A DNA stretch of 64,000 nucleotides, from contig CAJTCY010000019.1 of NCBI GenBank assembly GCA_910575075.1, positions 47,947 through 111,946 on the forward strand, written 5' to 3'. The DNA comes from Lachnospiraceae bacterium. Lineage in GTDB: Bacteria > Bacillota > Clostridia > Lachnospirales > Lachnospiraceae. Position numbers and translations under genes: made by a program. This document shows, piece by piece, positions 8,949 to 17,911 of the stretch. The notes below the pieces were generated by a model, which worked only from the letters and a program-made list of their open reading frames with translations, was not told where the DNA came from and did no database searches. The first letter of the stretch is position 1. Every line of letters starts with the position of its first letter.

Positions 8949-9111
8949 GTACAACGAAAATTAAGTCTTTGATATATTCACGCAGGATAATTGTTTCAGA
9001 TACAAGGAAGAAAAACGACGGCGTAGCGGTGGCTACGGCTAGGTTTTCTGACATAGTAGCTGGACAATTAGGCAAGTGAAGATGTTAATTACTTAATATT
9101 CGTTGTACTAG
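8946..9111. mobile_element. 158-bp MITE in a CTAG target, copy 1
   Basis: The element has terminal inverted repeats TACAACGAA[A/T]ATTAAGT and is flanked on both sides by CTAG. A central hairpin GGCGTAGC-GGTG-GCTACGGC is present. A copy at 46469-46634 is the exact reverse complement except for about four bases. It carries no open frame. It sits at the right edge of the short palindrome, whose terminal CCTA supplies half of the CTAG target. Confidence 0.85.
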
Positions 9112-9116
9112 TAAGA

Positions 9117-9158
9117 TAAAAAAAGGCACTGATCTCTCTTCCTGAGAACAAGTGCCTT
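9117..9158 (-). terminator. terminator of the folate/MoxR operon
   Basis: On the minus strand AAGGCACT ... AGTGCCTT closes a stem with a long AG-rich loop and runs directly into TTTTTTTAT, about 40 bases after the HAD gene stop. Confidence 0.7.
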
Positions 9159-9196
9159 CCTTAGCTGACATAAATATCGGCAATAAATGGAAAAAC

Positions 9197-9859
9197 TTAA
9201 CCTCTGTTCTCTTTCTCCAGGAAATCCACAACCTCCGGCAGACTATCAAACATCCCCAATACTCCCGCTTTACGCATTTCATCAAAGTCCTGTTCAAACC
9301 CATATGTAATTCCAATACAATCTATTCCGGCCTCTTTGGCGCCCAAGGCATCATATTTTGTGTCTCCGATCAATACTGCCTGGCTGCGGTCTTTTAAGGC
9401 AAAACGTTCCACCACGTCCTCAAGCACCTGAATCTTCGTACTGGTTCCTGCATCTCTGGCTCCGCCAATCAAATCAAAATATGTACCCACATTCAAATAA
9501 TTCAGAACCACATGACATAATTCTTCCCGCTTCGAAGAAGCGATAGCCAGTCTGCAGCCCAGCGCACGCAGACGCTGCAAGCTCTGCTCCACACCCGGAT
9601 AAAGTTCACACTCATACACGCCTACCGACTCATAACGCTGTCTAAAAAAAGTTACAGCATCACTTGATTTTTCCAATGAAAACCCATATTCTCTGGGAAA
9701 TGACTCCATCAAGGGCGGACCAATAAACCGTTCCAGCTTCTTCTGGTCCGTTTCTTGAATTCCAAACTGTTCCAATGCGTAACTGACACTCTTGGTCACA
9801 CCTTCTCCAGTATTCACCAACGTGCCGTCCAAATCAAATAATATGATACTTTTTTTCAT
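9197..9859 (-). CDS. HAD-superfamily phosphatase (Gph-like)
   Basis: 220 residues. HAD motif I is IILFDLDGTLVNT (Asp9, Asp11), motif II is in AIASSKRE, motif III is a Lys near residue 142, and motif IV is VLIGDTKYDALGAKEAG. The alpha-helical cap type resembles phosphoglycolate phosphatase/pyrophosphatase PpaX proteins; the true substrate is unknown. The start overlaps the MoxR ATPase stop (ATGA), so it is translationally coupled to that gene. It is the last gene of the operon. Confidence 0.88.
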   Translation of the reverse strand: MKKSIILFDLDGTLVNTGEGVTKSVSYALEQFGIQETDQKKLERFIGPPLMESFPREYGFSLEKSSDAVTFFRQRYESVGVYECELYPGVEQSLQRLRALGCRLAIASSKREELCHVVLNYLNVGTYFDLIGGARDAGTSTKIQVLEDVVERFALKDRSQAVLIGDTKYDALGAKEAGIDCIGITYGFEQDFDEMRKAGVLGMFDSLPEVVDFLEKENRG

Positions 9860-11376
9860 TCCTTACCTCCATGAGACATCCGTTTTAACAGATTCTTCCG
9901 CTTCTCATCAAACAGTAATTCTTTATTGTAATAATAGTATCTCTGACACTCATTCTCCTGCAGGAAACTGACACTGTAGGAATTCGAATTCAGCTCTGTC
10001 AGAAACATCACCATTTCCTGGCTGTTTCCAAAAGCTCCTTCGAGAAAATCAAAGATATTCTCTAATACTTGCGCCGCCTCACTCTGCTGATTTTCAAAAC
10101 ATTCATTTTCCTGCTCAAACAATTCCTTAATTCTCAGAAAAGCTGACTCTCTCTGGCAGATATTTTCCATTCTCAATGTCTGCCGGAAATTCCCTAAAGT
10201 TTCCAGTACTCTTCGATACTTCTTATCCATCTCTCGTCCTATAAGTTCCGCCTTTTTCTTATTTATATAATCCATATTAAACTTACGGATCACATGAGAC
10301 AATAATTGCTGCCCATCTGCGCCTTCCTCAATCGTCTGAATCTGTTCTTTATACTCCAAGAGACATGACTGCAGGCTCTCCATATACTGTTCTGTCTGCA
10401 TAGATGCTTTCAGCACCTCATTCACCCGGGAAATAAGAAGCCCCAGCACGCTGATCCGCTCATCAAAAGAAGCATGCGCCACTTTTTTCAGCAGGCTCTC
10501 ATCCAGATTGCCCTTAAAAATCTCTTCCAGCTGATAATCGGTACGATACTTATAATAAAGTTCCAGGTAATTGGCAAAATCTCTGGCTATTTTCGGAAAC
10601 TGGATATACTGCACTACCACCTGTCGGTCCACGGCTTTCCCCAGCTTTTCATAGACCTGAATCAGATTTGAAAGGTCTTCCCATCCCCTGGGTGTGGCAA
10701 AATTTCTGCCATCGACAGTCGTCTCCATCTGATAAAAATTCTGCTTTCTGGTATTCAGATAAGAAATCACCGCCCCATGAATCCCCTGACTGTAGGCATA
10801 CTCTTTCCAGATCTGAAAATCTGCCTCCACCTCAATTTTCTTGACACGGTCCATAGTGACCACATCAAACTCCCGCACCGAACGATTATATTCCGGCGGA
10901 TTTCCCGCAGCCACGATAATCCATCCTTCCGGAATCTTATGGTTTCCAAAAGATTTGCACTGCAAAAACTGCAGCATTGCAGGAGCCAGCGTCTCCGATA
11001 CGCAATTAATCTCGTCCAGAAACAGAATGCCTTCCGATAATCCTGTCTGTTCCATTTTTTCATAAACAGAAGCTACAATTTCACTCATGGTATATTCTGT
11101 CACTGCAAACTCCTGGTCCCGATACTGCTTTTTCGAAATAAATGGCAGCCCAATGGCGCTCTGTCTTGTGTGATGGGTAATGGTATATGCCACCAGCCCG
11201 ATGCCGCATTCCTTTGAAATCTGCTCCATAATCTGTGTCTTACCGATTCCTGGTGAACCCAGCAGAAATACAGGACGCTGGCGGATAGGTGGAATCTCAT
11301 AATTTCCGTACGAATCCTTCATCAAATACGCTTCTATGGTGTTTTTAATTTCTTCCTTGGTTCGCTTGATATTCAT
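9856..11376 (-). CDS. MoxR-type AAA+ ATPase (AAA_5)
   Basis: 506 residues. The AAA+ core lies in the first about 300: Walker A GSPGIGKT (40-47), Walker B GILFLDEIN, sensor 1 AAGNP. The rest is a helical, Glu/Gln-rich extension. MoxR ATPases act as chaperone-like remodelers paired with VWA-domain partners, and the VWA gene lies immediately upstream (14 bp). Ribosome site AGGAGGAGATCT. The client is unknown. The longer-than-usual C-terminal part (MoxR cores are about 330 residues) is distinctive. Confidence 0.88.
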   Translation of the reverse strand: MNIKRTKEEIKNTIEAYLMKDSYGNYEIPPIRQRPVFLLGSPGIGKTQIMEQISKECGIGLVAYTITHHTRQSAIGLPFISKKQYRDQEFAVTEYTMSEIVASVYEKMEQTGLSEGILFLDEINCVSETLAPAMLQFLQCKSFGNHKIPEGWIIVAAGNPPEYNRSVREFDVVTMDRVKKIEVEADFQIWKEYAYSQGIHGAVISYLNTRKQNFYQMETTVDGRNFATPRGWEDLSNLIQVYEKLGKAVDRQVVVQYIQFPKIARDFANYLELYYKYRTDYQLEEIFKGNLDESLLKKVAHASFDERISVLGLLISRVNEVLKASMQTEQYMESLQSCLLEYKEQIQTIEEGADGQQLLSHVIRKFNMDYINKKKAELIGREMDKKYRRVLETLGNFRQTLRMENICQRESAFLRIKELFEQENECFENQQSEAAQVLENIFDFLEGAFGNSQEMVMFLTELNSNSYSVSFLQENECQRYYYYNKELLFDEKRKNLLKRMSHGGKE

Positions 11377-11390
11377 AGATCTCCTCCTAA

Positions 11391-12713
11391 TTACCGCACA
11401 ATATCCACGGTTTCTCCCAAATCCCGTTCATCCAGTATCAGCTTCATTGCCCAGGACGGCACATCCACATCCAGATAGTCTTCCCGGAAAAACACAAACG
11501 CCGTGTCATAAGGAGGCTTCTTTACCGGAAATGTACCATAACCATCGGTAAAATAAATAAGACCCCGCAATTTTCGGAATGATTTTTTCGCCAGCAGCAA
11601 ATTGACATACTCGAAAGCGGGACGAAAATCGGTCCCTCCCATACCCTGCACCTGAAAATCCCTCATATATTCCTGAAGCTGCTGCCTGTCTGCTATCACG
11701 GTATCAGACTGTACACGTTCGTCACACTGCAGAATATGAATACAGAATCTCCGGCTAAAAGACTCTGACTGACTTAAAATACTGTAAGTCTCCTCCAAAA
11801 ATTTCTGCACCAGCCCTGTCTTACAGGACATAGAAGTGTCAATTACAATCACAAAATCCTCAACTTTCTGCACTTCTCTTGTCTCCAAATGCTCGATCAA
11901 AGGCATATTTCCATATAGCTCCATGCCATAATGATAAAAGATATAGTCAAAACTGTCCAGGTCCACCTGCATTTCCTCTTTCAGCACACAGAACTTTTTT
12001 AAAAATTCACGATAATTATACCGTTCACGATTTTCTATCTGAATCTGTTCTTTTAGCCCTTTCGAATCCTCTGAGGCTTCCTTGGAAAAAGTATCAAGTT
12101 CTGTCTCCATCCTGTCCCTGATATTTTGCCACTGGTTTTCCTGTTCCATAGGCGCCTGTGGACGTTTTCCCTGCTGTTCCCACAGAAAATGCTCATCTAC
12201 GGTAAATTCCTGAATCATGCGCGCGACCGTCCGCATATCCAGTTCTGCCTGCTGCAGCAGATAAAAAATCCCCTCGCCGTTCAATACCGGCAGCTTCTTT
12301 TTCAGCCCTTGGTACACTGCCGTCCTGTAGGGTCTGTTCGTCACCCGCAGGCAACGGTAAAGCATACTGTCCAGAATAGATTCCACCGCAATATCACAAG
12401 CCAGATTCCAGAGCTGCCTGTCCTCTGTCCCCCTTAAATTCCAAATATGCCCCAGCAGACAGTGAAAAATGCTGTGCAGATAACAGCGGTTCACCCATGT
12501 ATTGCCTCTTTGGTACTGCTCCATCAAATACTCAGGATTATAACGTAGTATTTTTCCATCCGTGGCAGTCCGCCAAAGCTCCATGGAAGGCTGTAACGCC
12601 AGACTGTGAAGCGCCACATCCAGAAACCGCATATTTAAATACAGTTCATTACGGCAGTCTGCGATAATTTCATTACAAATATTTACTTTTTCCAGTAATT
12701 GTTCTTCAAACAT
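11391..12713 (-). CDS. VWA-domain protein with metallopeptidase-like N-terminus (DUF2201 type)
   Basis: 440 residues. The C-terminal von Willebrand A-like domain has a MIDAS: DTSMS near residue 298, GGTDF near 360 and TDGYG near 390. The N-terminal region contains LHSIFHCLLGHIWNL, resembling the helical HxxxH-type segment of putative metallopeptidase VWA proteins. It pairs with the downstream MoxR ATPase, a partnership known from RavA-ViaA and related modules. It is cytoplasmic (no signal). Ribosome site AAGGAG. Confidence 0.85.
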   Translation of the reverse strand: MFEEQLLEKVNICNEIIADCRNELYLNMRFLDVALHSLALQPSMELWRTATDGKILRYNPEYLMEQYQRGNTWVNRCYLHSIFHCLLGHIWNLRGTEDRQLWNLACDIAVESILDSMLYRCLRVTNRPYRTAVYQGLKKKLPVLNGEGIFYLLQQAELDMRTVARMIQEFTVDEHFLWEQQGKRPQAPMEQENQWQNIRDRMETELDTFSKEASEDSKGLKEQIQIENRERYNYREFLKKFCVLKEEMQVDLDSFDYIFYHYGMELYGNMPLIEHLETREVQKVEDFVIVIDTSMSCKTGLVQKFLEETYSILSQSESFSRRFCIHILQCDERVQSDTVIADRQQLQEYMRDFQVQGMGGTDFRPAFEYVNLLLAKKSFRKLRGLIYFTDGYGTFPVKKPPYDTAFVFFREDYLDVDVPSWAMKLILDERDLGETVDIVR

Positions 12714-12724
12714 TCTGGCGCTCC

Positions 12725-13681
12725 TTACAAACTGAATTTCCTTTTCTTTCCTGGAAATCTTCGGTGCTTTACGTCCATCAGCATACTTACTATTCCCGGC
12801 TTATTCTGTGTTTTTGCCGCCTCAAGCAATAATTCCATCTGCTTTTCTTCTGTCACAAATTCTGCCGCCAGCCAGCGAAGATTATCCACATCTTCCTGCA
12901 TAAAGCAAAGTTCTGCCCCGGAACTTAAATGTTCAGCCAGCCAAGAGGCATATTCCTGCCCGGCTCCTTCCTCTAATTCATAAGGGTAGCGAAGCCTTGC
13001 CATCGCCGTCTCTGCCAATATTGTTAAATCAATATTATATTTCCCCGTCTTAAAAATCCTGTCATACTCTTCAAAAACCACCTGCGTATTGCGGAAAGCA
13101 TTACGGTACTGAATTCCCATACCATGTGTCTGCGTAGAAATAATCCTTGCCGGAGTATTTTCCACTGCCTCTTCAAAAAATTCTGGGAACACCAGGCGGA
13201 AAATAAGCGTACTTTTATTGCTATACCTCTCTGATGGTTTCTGTCCCTGATAACAGTCCACCGTTACCTTCTGTTTTAAATCCTGAAGGATCTCCCGCAG
13301 ACAGGACCTGCCAGAAAGAACATGCATTTCCAGACAGGAAAGGTTTTCGCAGCCGGTAAACACTCCCGCTCCCATATAAGCAAGATCACTATAAAAAGAC
13401 AGTTTCTTTAAGTTAAGGCAATTATAGAATACATACCTTCCAAGCCTCTGGATTGCTGCCGGCAGATACAGTTCTTCCAGCTTTTTTCCACAAATGCAGG
13501 GCAGGCCGCTGGTATTCTCCGGTTCGTCTTCCATTGCTTCTGCAAACGCATAAGCGGACACCTCTGTTACCGGATTCCCTTCCAGCGTCTCTGGTATCAC
13601 CACTCTGGCGCTGCTTCCATAGCAGCGGAGAATACAGATTCCGTTGCTGCCCATCCGATATGCAAAACTCTGTTCTTCCAT
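12725..13681 (-). CDS. BspA-type leucine-rich-repeat protein, cytoplasmic
   Basis: 318 residues without signal peptide. Residues about 1-140 hold LRR_5/BspA-like units (VVIPETLEGNPVTEVSAYAF, LEELYLPAAIQRLGRYVFYNC, LKKLSFYSDLAYMGAGVFTGC). The rest is helical, with FPEFFEEAVENTPA and ankyrin-like tail LLLEAAKTQNKPGIVSMLM. It lies 17 bp after folBK and 11 bp before the VWA gene. It is probably an adaptor or client-recognition partner of the VWA/MoxR pair (inference). BspA repeats are usually extracellular, so a cytosolic version is notable. Confidence 0.75.
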   Translation of the reverse strand: MEEQSFAYRMGSNGICILRCYGSSARVVIPETLEGNPVTEVSAYAFAEAMEDEPENTSGLPCICGKKLEELYLPAAIQRLGRYVFYNCLNLKKLSFYSDLAYMGAGVFTGCENLSCLEMHVLSGRSCLREILQDLKQKVTVDCYQGQKPSERYSNKSTLIFRLVFPEFFEEAVENTPARIISTQTHGMGIQYRNAFRNTQVVFEEYDRIFKTGKYNIDLTILAETAMARLRYPYELEEGAGQEYASWLAEHLSSGAELCFMQEDVDNLRWLAAEFVTEEKQMELLLEAAKTQNKPGIVSMLMDVKHRRFPGKKRKFSL

Positions 13682-13698
13682 ACTACACCTGCCTGTTT

Positions 13699-14523
13699 CT
13701 ATAACTCCTGCAGCATCTGGCTGACTGTTTTTCCTGTAATTGGATGGCGATAATAAGGTGCCAGTTCTGCCAGCGGCTTTAATACAAATTCACGGTTCTG
13801 CATATCAATATGCGGGATCTGAAGCTCTTTTTCATCCACCACCCAGTTATCATAAAAAATAATATCTAAATCCAATGTTCTTGGGCCCCAGCGGATCTTT
13901 CTTTCCCGGTCCGCTCCCTGTTCTATCTGATGGAGCAGAGCTAATAATTCCATCGGGTACAAAAGTGTACGTACCTTCAGCATTCCATTGAGAAAATCAG
14001 GCTGCTCCACGCCTCCATAAGGTTTTGTGGTAATAATCTCCGATTCTTCTTCCACAATGCAATCCTGATTTTCACGCAGCGCTTCCACCCCTTTCCGTAT
14101 ATATTCTCCCCGATCCCCCAGATTTGATCCTACTGCGATATAGGCGAGATGCCAGCCTCTGGTGATCTCTACCGATACAGTTTCTAAAGGGAGACCTACC
14201 GGCGCCCATGGCTTTAAAATTTCCAATGTGATTTTTTCTATTGCGGGAAACCTGAAAAGCAGTGCCCTTGCCATCTGCTCTGCCGCAGCTTCAATCAATT
14301 TACAAGTATGTTCCATCATAAAGTCTGTCATGAAATGCGCCATTTCTCCATAATCAACAGACTTTGTTAAGTCATCCTTTAATCCAGCCTCCCTAATCTT
14401 GGCATAGACAACGGCATTAATCAAAAATTTCTGCCCCAGTTTATTTTCTTCTGGGAAGACACCATGCCTCCCAAAAACCTCCAGATTTTTAATTTTGATA
14501 CAATCCAATTGTTGATCTGTCAT
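13699..14523 (-). CDS. folBK: bifunctional dihydroneopterin aldolase / HPPK
   Basis: A fused enzyme of 274 residues. FolB covers about 1-118 (VFGRHGVFPEENKLGQKF, then KPWAPVGLPLETVSVEITR). FolK (6-hydroxymethyl-7,8-dihydropterin pyrophosphokinase) covers about 122-274 with AYIAVGSNLGDR, RWGPRTLDLDIIFYD and IPHIDMQNREFVLKPL. It makes 6-hydroxymethyl-dihydropterin diphosphate for FolP. Start set at the ATG overlapping the folP stop (ATGA), since the frame's earlier ATG would lie inside the GGGGGGCAGGG ribosome site. Confidence 0.95.
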   Translation of the reverse strand: MTDQQLDCIKIKNLEVFGRHGVFPEENKLGQKFLINAVVYAKIREAGLKDDLTKSVDYGEMAHFMTDFMMEHTCKLIEAAAEQMARALLFRFPAIEKITLEILKPWAPVGLPLETVSVEITRGWHLAYIAVGSNLGDRGEYIRKGVEALRENQDCIVEEESEIITTKPYGGVEQPDFLNGMLKVRTLLYPMELLALLHQIEQGADRERKIRWGPRTLDLDIIFYDNWVVDEKELQIPHIDMQNREFVLKPLAELAPYYRHPITGKTVSQMLQEL

Positions 14524-15347
14524 TTCCCTGCCCCCCATATAGCTTCTGCCATCTGAATGGCTCGCCTGTTCTCTTTGATATCGTGTACCCGTACAAACCC
14601 GTAACCTGCTAATACAGCAAATACTGTCGTCACCAAGGTTCCTTCCACCCGTTCTGTCACTGGCAGCTCCAACGTCAGGCCAATCACCGACTTTCGCGAA
14701 GTTCCCAGCAGAAGAGGATATTCAAGTTCCTTAAACTGAGAGAGATTATTTATAATTTTCAGATTTTGTTCATAAGTTTTACCAAAACCTACTCCTGGGT
14801 CCAGTAAAATCTTGTCCTCTGAAATTCCTGCTTTCTCTGCCAGTTTGAGGCTCTCCTGCATATCTGTTTTTACTTCCTCCAGAAAGTTATCATATTCCGT
14901 ATTGTCACGATTATGCATCAGACAGCATGAAACACCCGTTTCTGCTATCAGTTTTGCCATTTGAGGATCGTATTTCAATCCCCAGATATCATTGACAAGA
15001 CCAGCTCCTGCTTTAATGGCTGCTTTCGCCACCTTCGCCTTATAAGTGTCCACCGAGATTGGTATATCAAATCTATCTCTGATCTGTTTAATCACAGAAG
15101 CCGTTCTGTGGATCTCCTCTTCCTCTGAAATCTGCTGATGTCCCGGCCTTGTAGATTCTCCTCCCACATCAATGATGTCCGCACCTTCGTCTATCATCTG
15201 TTCCACATGCTTCAATGCCGCATCTTCCTGGATAAATCTGCCTCCATCAGAAAAAGAATCCGGCGTCACATTCAGAATGCCCATAAGATAAGTTCTGTTT
15301 TCCAGGTCAAATGTTTTATCTCCAATCTTAAAAACTGTATTCTGCAT
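14520..15347 (-). CDS. folP: dihydropteroate synthase
   Basis: 275 residues. It condenses the pterin diphosphate with p-aminobenzoate and is the sulfonamide target. The motifs are LMGILNVTPDSFSDGGRF near the N-terminus, IIDVGGESTRPG, and LLDPGVGFGKT. A GTSRKSVIG segment near the C-terminal third completes the pterin/pABA site. It lies 15 bp after the HD gene. Ribosome site AGAGGAA. Confidence 0.97.
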   Translation of the reverse strand: MQNTVFKIGDKTFDLENRTYLMGILNVTPDSFSDGGRFIQEDAALKHVEQMIDEGADIIDVGGESTRPGHQQISEEEEIHRTASVIKQIRDRFDIPISVDTYKAKVAKAAIKAGAGLVNDIWGLKYDPQMAKLIAETGVSCCLMHNRDNTEYDNFLEEVKTDMQESLKLAEKAGISEDKILLDPGVGFGKTYEQNLKIINNLSQFKELEYPLLLGTSRKSVIGLTLELPVTERVEGTLVTTVFAVLAGYGFVRVHDIKENRRAIQMAEAIWGAGK

Positions 15348-15362
15348 TCTTTTCCTCTCTTC

Positions 15363-15863
15363 TCAACTTTGGATCGTTTTATTCTTTCTCTCACAGTTCC
15401 AATTACACGCTTCCTGCATGTCGCAGAAAAAACAATTACGCGATTTATTATCCGCTTTTTTTATCAAGTTTGTAAATTCATTATTTAATTTTTCTTCTCC
15501 TCGGTGTCCCTGTATGGCATTCAAAATTTCCTGCTGTTTGTCTAATGGCCAGTCTATTTTCTTAAGAAAGTATTTTGCCAGATCAGCCCCTGCCTGATGA
15601 TGCGGAATCCCCTCTTTCCTCTCTGCCAGCCTTCCCAGATCGTGAAGAAGCGCTGTCAAATATATCTGCTCTTTCTTCCAGCCGTCCAGCATCCTGTGTT
15701 CCTTCGCCGCCTCTTCAAAACACATAATCCACGCAATCCTGGCCACATCCAGAAAATGAGACAGCCCGTGTCTGCAAAATCTTCGGTCTGCCTCTGCCTC
15801 TTCCTGCTTCTTTACCAGCGTCACATATTCTATGTCCTGTAACAATCTCTCAACATATCTCAT
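15363..15863 (-). CDS. HD-domain hydrolase in the folate operon
   Basis: 166 residues. The HD motif set is H33 (RHGLSHFLDVARIA), LLHDLGR (HD pair), and a later His-rich pair HHQAG and GHRGEE. The C-terminus carries a Cys cluster (CFFCDMQEACNWNC) that may bind metal. It lies 9 bp after folE and 15 bp before folP. HD enzymes hydrolyse phosphate esters. The position between FolE and the later pterin steps makes dihydroneopterin phosphate hydrolysis a possible role, but that is inference only. Confidence 0.8.
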   Translation of the reverse strand: MRYVERLLQDIEYVTLVKKQEEAEADRRFCRHGLSHFLDVARIAWIMCFEEAAKEHRMLDGWKKEQIYLTALLHDLGRLAERKEGIPHHQAGADLAKYFLKKIDWPLDKQQEILNAIQGHRGEEKLNNEFTNLIKKADNKSRNCFFCDMQEACNWNCERKNKTIQS

Positions 15864-15872
15864 ACATCATCC

Positions 15873-16433
15873 TCAGCGCCCCATCAAACGCCAGAACTCT
15901 TCCTGCAGATGCTGGCTGCCGGCAAAATCCCCCCGGGTAACCACAGTAACTGTCTGTGCTCCCGGCTTTTTCACTCCCCGCATTGTCATGCACATATGTT
16001 CTGCCTCCAACATTACCATTACCCCTTTCGGTTTTAAATATTCTACCAGTGCGTCTGCAATCTGTGCAGTCAGACGCTCCTGAAGCTGAGGGCGGCGCGC
16101 ATAGACCTCTACAGTTCTTGCCAGCTTGCTTAAGCCCACCACTTTACCGTCAGGAATATAGGCAATGCCTGCTTTCCCATAGAATGGCAGCAAATGGTGC
16201 TCACAAGTAGAATAAAAAACAATGTCTTTTTCCAGAACCATTCCACAGTCTGCCGTTTTAAAAGTCTTACTCAGCGCCTCTTTCGGTGACTGCTTTAGAC
16301 CAGCAAAAATCTCTTCATACATACGGGCAATCCGGTCAGGAGTATCTTTAAGCCCTTCTCTCGCCGTATCCTCTCCGATTCCTTCCAGAAGCAGGGTTAC
16401 TGCCTGCCTGATTTTGTCCTTATCTATCATCAT
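15873..16433 (-). CDS. folE: GTP cyclohydrolase I
   Basis: 186 residues. It converts GTP to 7,8-dihydroneopterin triphosphate, the first folate step. Zn ligands are visible: Cys77 and His80 in [10 protein letters not shown], and a later Cys in [10 protein letters not shown]. The [10 protein letters not shown] motif is present. The start ATG lies 14 bases inside folC (coupled), with AAGGAG 7 bases before it. Confidence 0.97.
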   Translation of the reverse strand: MMIDKDKIRQAVTLLLEGIGEDTAREGLKDTPDRIARMYEEIFAGLKQSPKEALSKTFKTADCGMVLEKDIVFYSTCEHHLLPFYGKAGIAYIPDGKVVGLSKLARTVEVYARRPQLQERLTAQIADALVEYLKPKGVMVMLEAEHMCMTMRGVKKPGAQTVTVVTRGDFAGSQHLQEEFWRLMGR

Positions 16434-17733
16434 CCAGTTTCTCCTTGAGAATTTCTCGCAATTCTTTCAAATAAGACAGAGAACCAAATGCGAGTATCAT
16501 TGCATTTTCTTCTCTGGCACAGTCCAAAGCAGCATCTGATGCTTCCTGTATTCTGGAACAGTATCTGACCTGCCCATGATATTTTCTGGCTTCTTCCGCC
16601 AATATCTCTCCATCCATGGCCCGCGGACTGCCAGGCGTCACTGTAAACACTTTCCATGCCAGAGGAAGCATGATTTTCAGCATTTCCTCATGTTCTTTAT
16701 CTGCAAGTACTCCTATTATATAGATTATTTTATAATTTGTAAAACCCCTTTTTAAAGTTTCACATAATTTTCGGGCAGCATCTGTATTATGGGCGCCGTC
16801 CAATACCAGCAGAGGTTCGCTGCACAGCACAGAAAAACGCCCGTCCCATTTCGCTTTCCAAAGCCCATGGCGTATATGCTCGTCACAGACTGCATATCCC
16901 ATCTTTCTCAAAATTAATGCTGCTTCAATGGCACAGACCGCATTCTGAACCTGATAGATCCCTGTCATGGAGAGTTCTATTTCTCCCAGGCCCTGATAGG
17001 TGAAACAGAGTTTTTTTCCCCCTGCTTCATACCGGATCTGCTCTGCAAGCGTTTCATCACTGAAGGTAAGAACTGCCTGTTTCTTTTCACAAATTTCTTC
17101 CAGCACCTGTCGGACTCTCTGTTGCCTGGGTTTTGCTGCCAGCACCTGGCCTTTCGCCTTGATAATCCCTGCTTTCGCCTGCGCGATTTTCTCAAGGCTG
17201 TTTCCCAGAACTTTCATATGATCCATACTAATGGAAGTAATGATACTTAACAGAGGGTTTCTGATAATATTTGTGGCATCCATGCTGCCTCCTAACCCTG
17301 TCTCTAATATGACGACCTGACATTGTCTGCGGGCAAAATGCAGAAATGCTGCTGCAGTCTCCACTTCAAACACAGTGGGCTGTCTCTTTCCCCTTTCTTT
17401 CATCCGTTCACATGCCCTGCGCACCTCCCAAACCACTTCTGCAAATTCCTGTTCTGTAATATTCTTCCCGTTCACGCGGTACTGTTCGAGCCGCCCAAAA
17501 ACAGCAGGAGACGTATATGTCCCCACCTGTATTCCTGCCTCTATGAAAATGGATGACAAAAATGCACACACAGAACCTTTGCCATTTGTTCCTGCCACAT
17601 GCACATATTTAAGCCTGTCCTGTACATTTCCAAGTTCTTCCATCAGCTCCCGGATACTGTCAAGCCCCAGAACCATCCCGCTGTTTCTTCCAAGCTCTTC
17701 CAAATACGCCTGTGTGTCTTCCTCTCTCACCAT
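16420..17733 (-). CDS. folC: folylpolyglutamate synthase / dihydrofolate synthase
   Basis: 437 residues, Mur-ligase fold. The P-loop is [11 protein letters not shown] near residue 50, followed by [32 protein letters not shown] is the glutamate/Mg region. [13 protein letters not shown] opens the C-terminal domain. It adds glutamate to dihydropteroate and to tetrahydrofolate. First gene of the operon. Start placed at the ATG behind GAGGATAAAGGAT rather than the upstream GTG. Confidence 0.95.
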   Translation of the reverse strand: MVREEDTQAYLEELGRNSGMVLGLDSIRELMEELGNVQDRLKYVHVAGTNGKGSVCAFLSSIFIEAGIQVGTYTSPAVFGRLEQYRVNGKNITEQEFAEVVWEVRRACERMKERGKRQPTVFEVETAAAFLHFARRQCQVVILETGLGGSMDATNIIRNPLLSIITSISMDHMKVLGNSLEKIAQAKAGIIKAKGQVLAAKPRQQRVRQVLEEICEKKQAVLTFSDETLAEQIRYEAGGKKLCFTYQGLGEIELSMTGIYQVQNAVCAIEAALILRKMGYAVCDEHIRHGLWKAKWDGRFSVLCSEPLLVLDGAHNTDAARKLCETLKRGFTNYKIIYIIGVLADKEHEEMLKIMLPLAWKVFTVTPGSPRAMDGEILAEEARKYHGQVRYCSRIQEASDAALDCAREENAMILAFGSLSYLKELREILKEKLDDDR

Positions 17734-17821
17734 ATCCTTTATCCTCACTTTTTAAATCTGCACAATTTATAAAGAAAATCTTAATATTTCCTATCAGAAT
17801 CGTAAATTTTGCGTTTATGCA

Positions 17822-17850
17822 TTGACTTTTTTCTTAAATTGGTCTAATCT
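17822..17850 (+). promoter_or_regulatory. sigma-A promoter for the LTA-synthase-like gene
   Basis: TTGACT (17822-17827), 17-base spacer, TAATCT (17845-17850), about 60 bases before the chosen start. Confidence 0.6.
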
Positions 17851-17911
17851 TTGCTTTGAAAAAAGATTCATATTTTGTTCATAATCAATTCACATATAGA
17901 TGGAGGAAACT

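Noticed and set aside
17734..17821. Folate riboswitch upstream of folC
   Set aside because: The sequence lacks the paired regions of a tetrahydrofolate riboswitch; only AT-rich DNA is seen.
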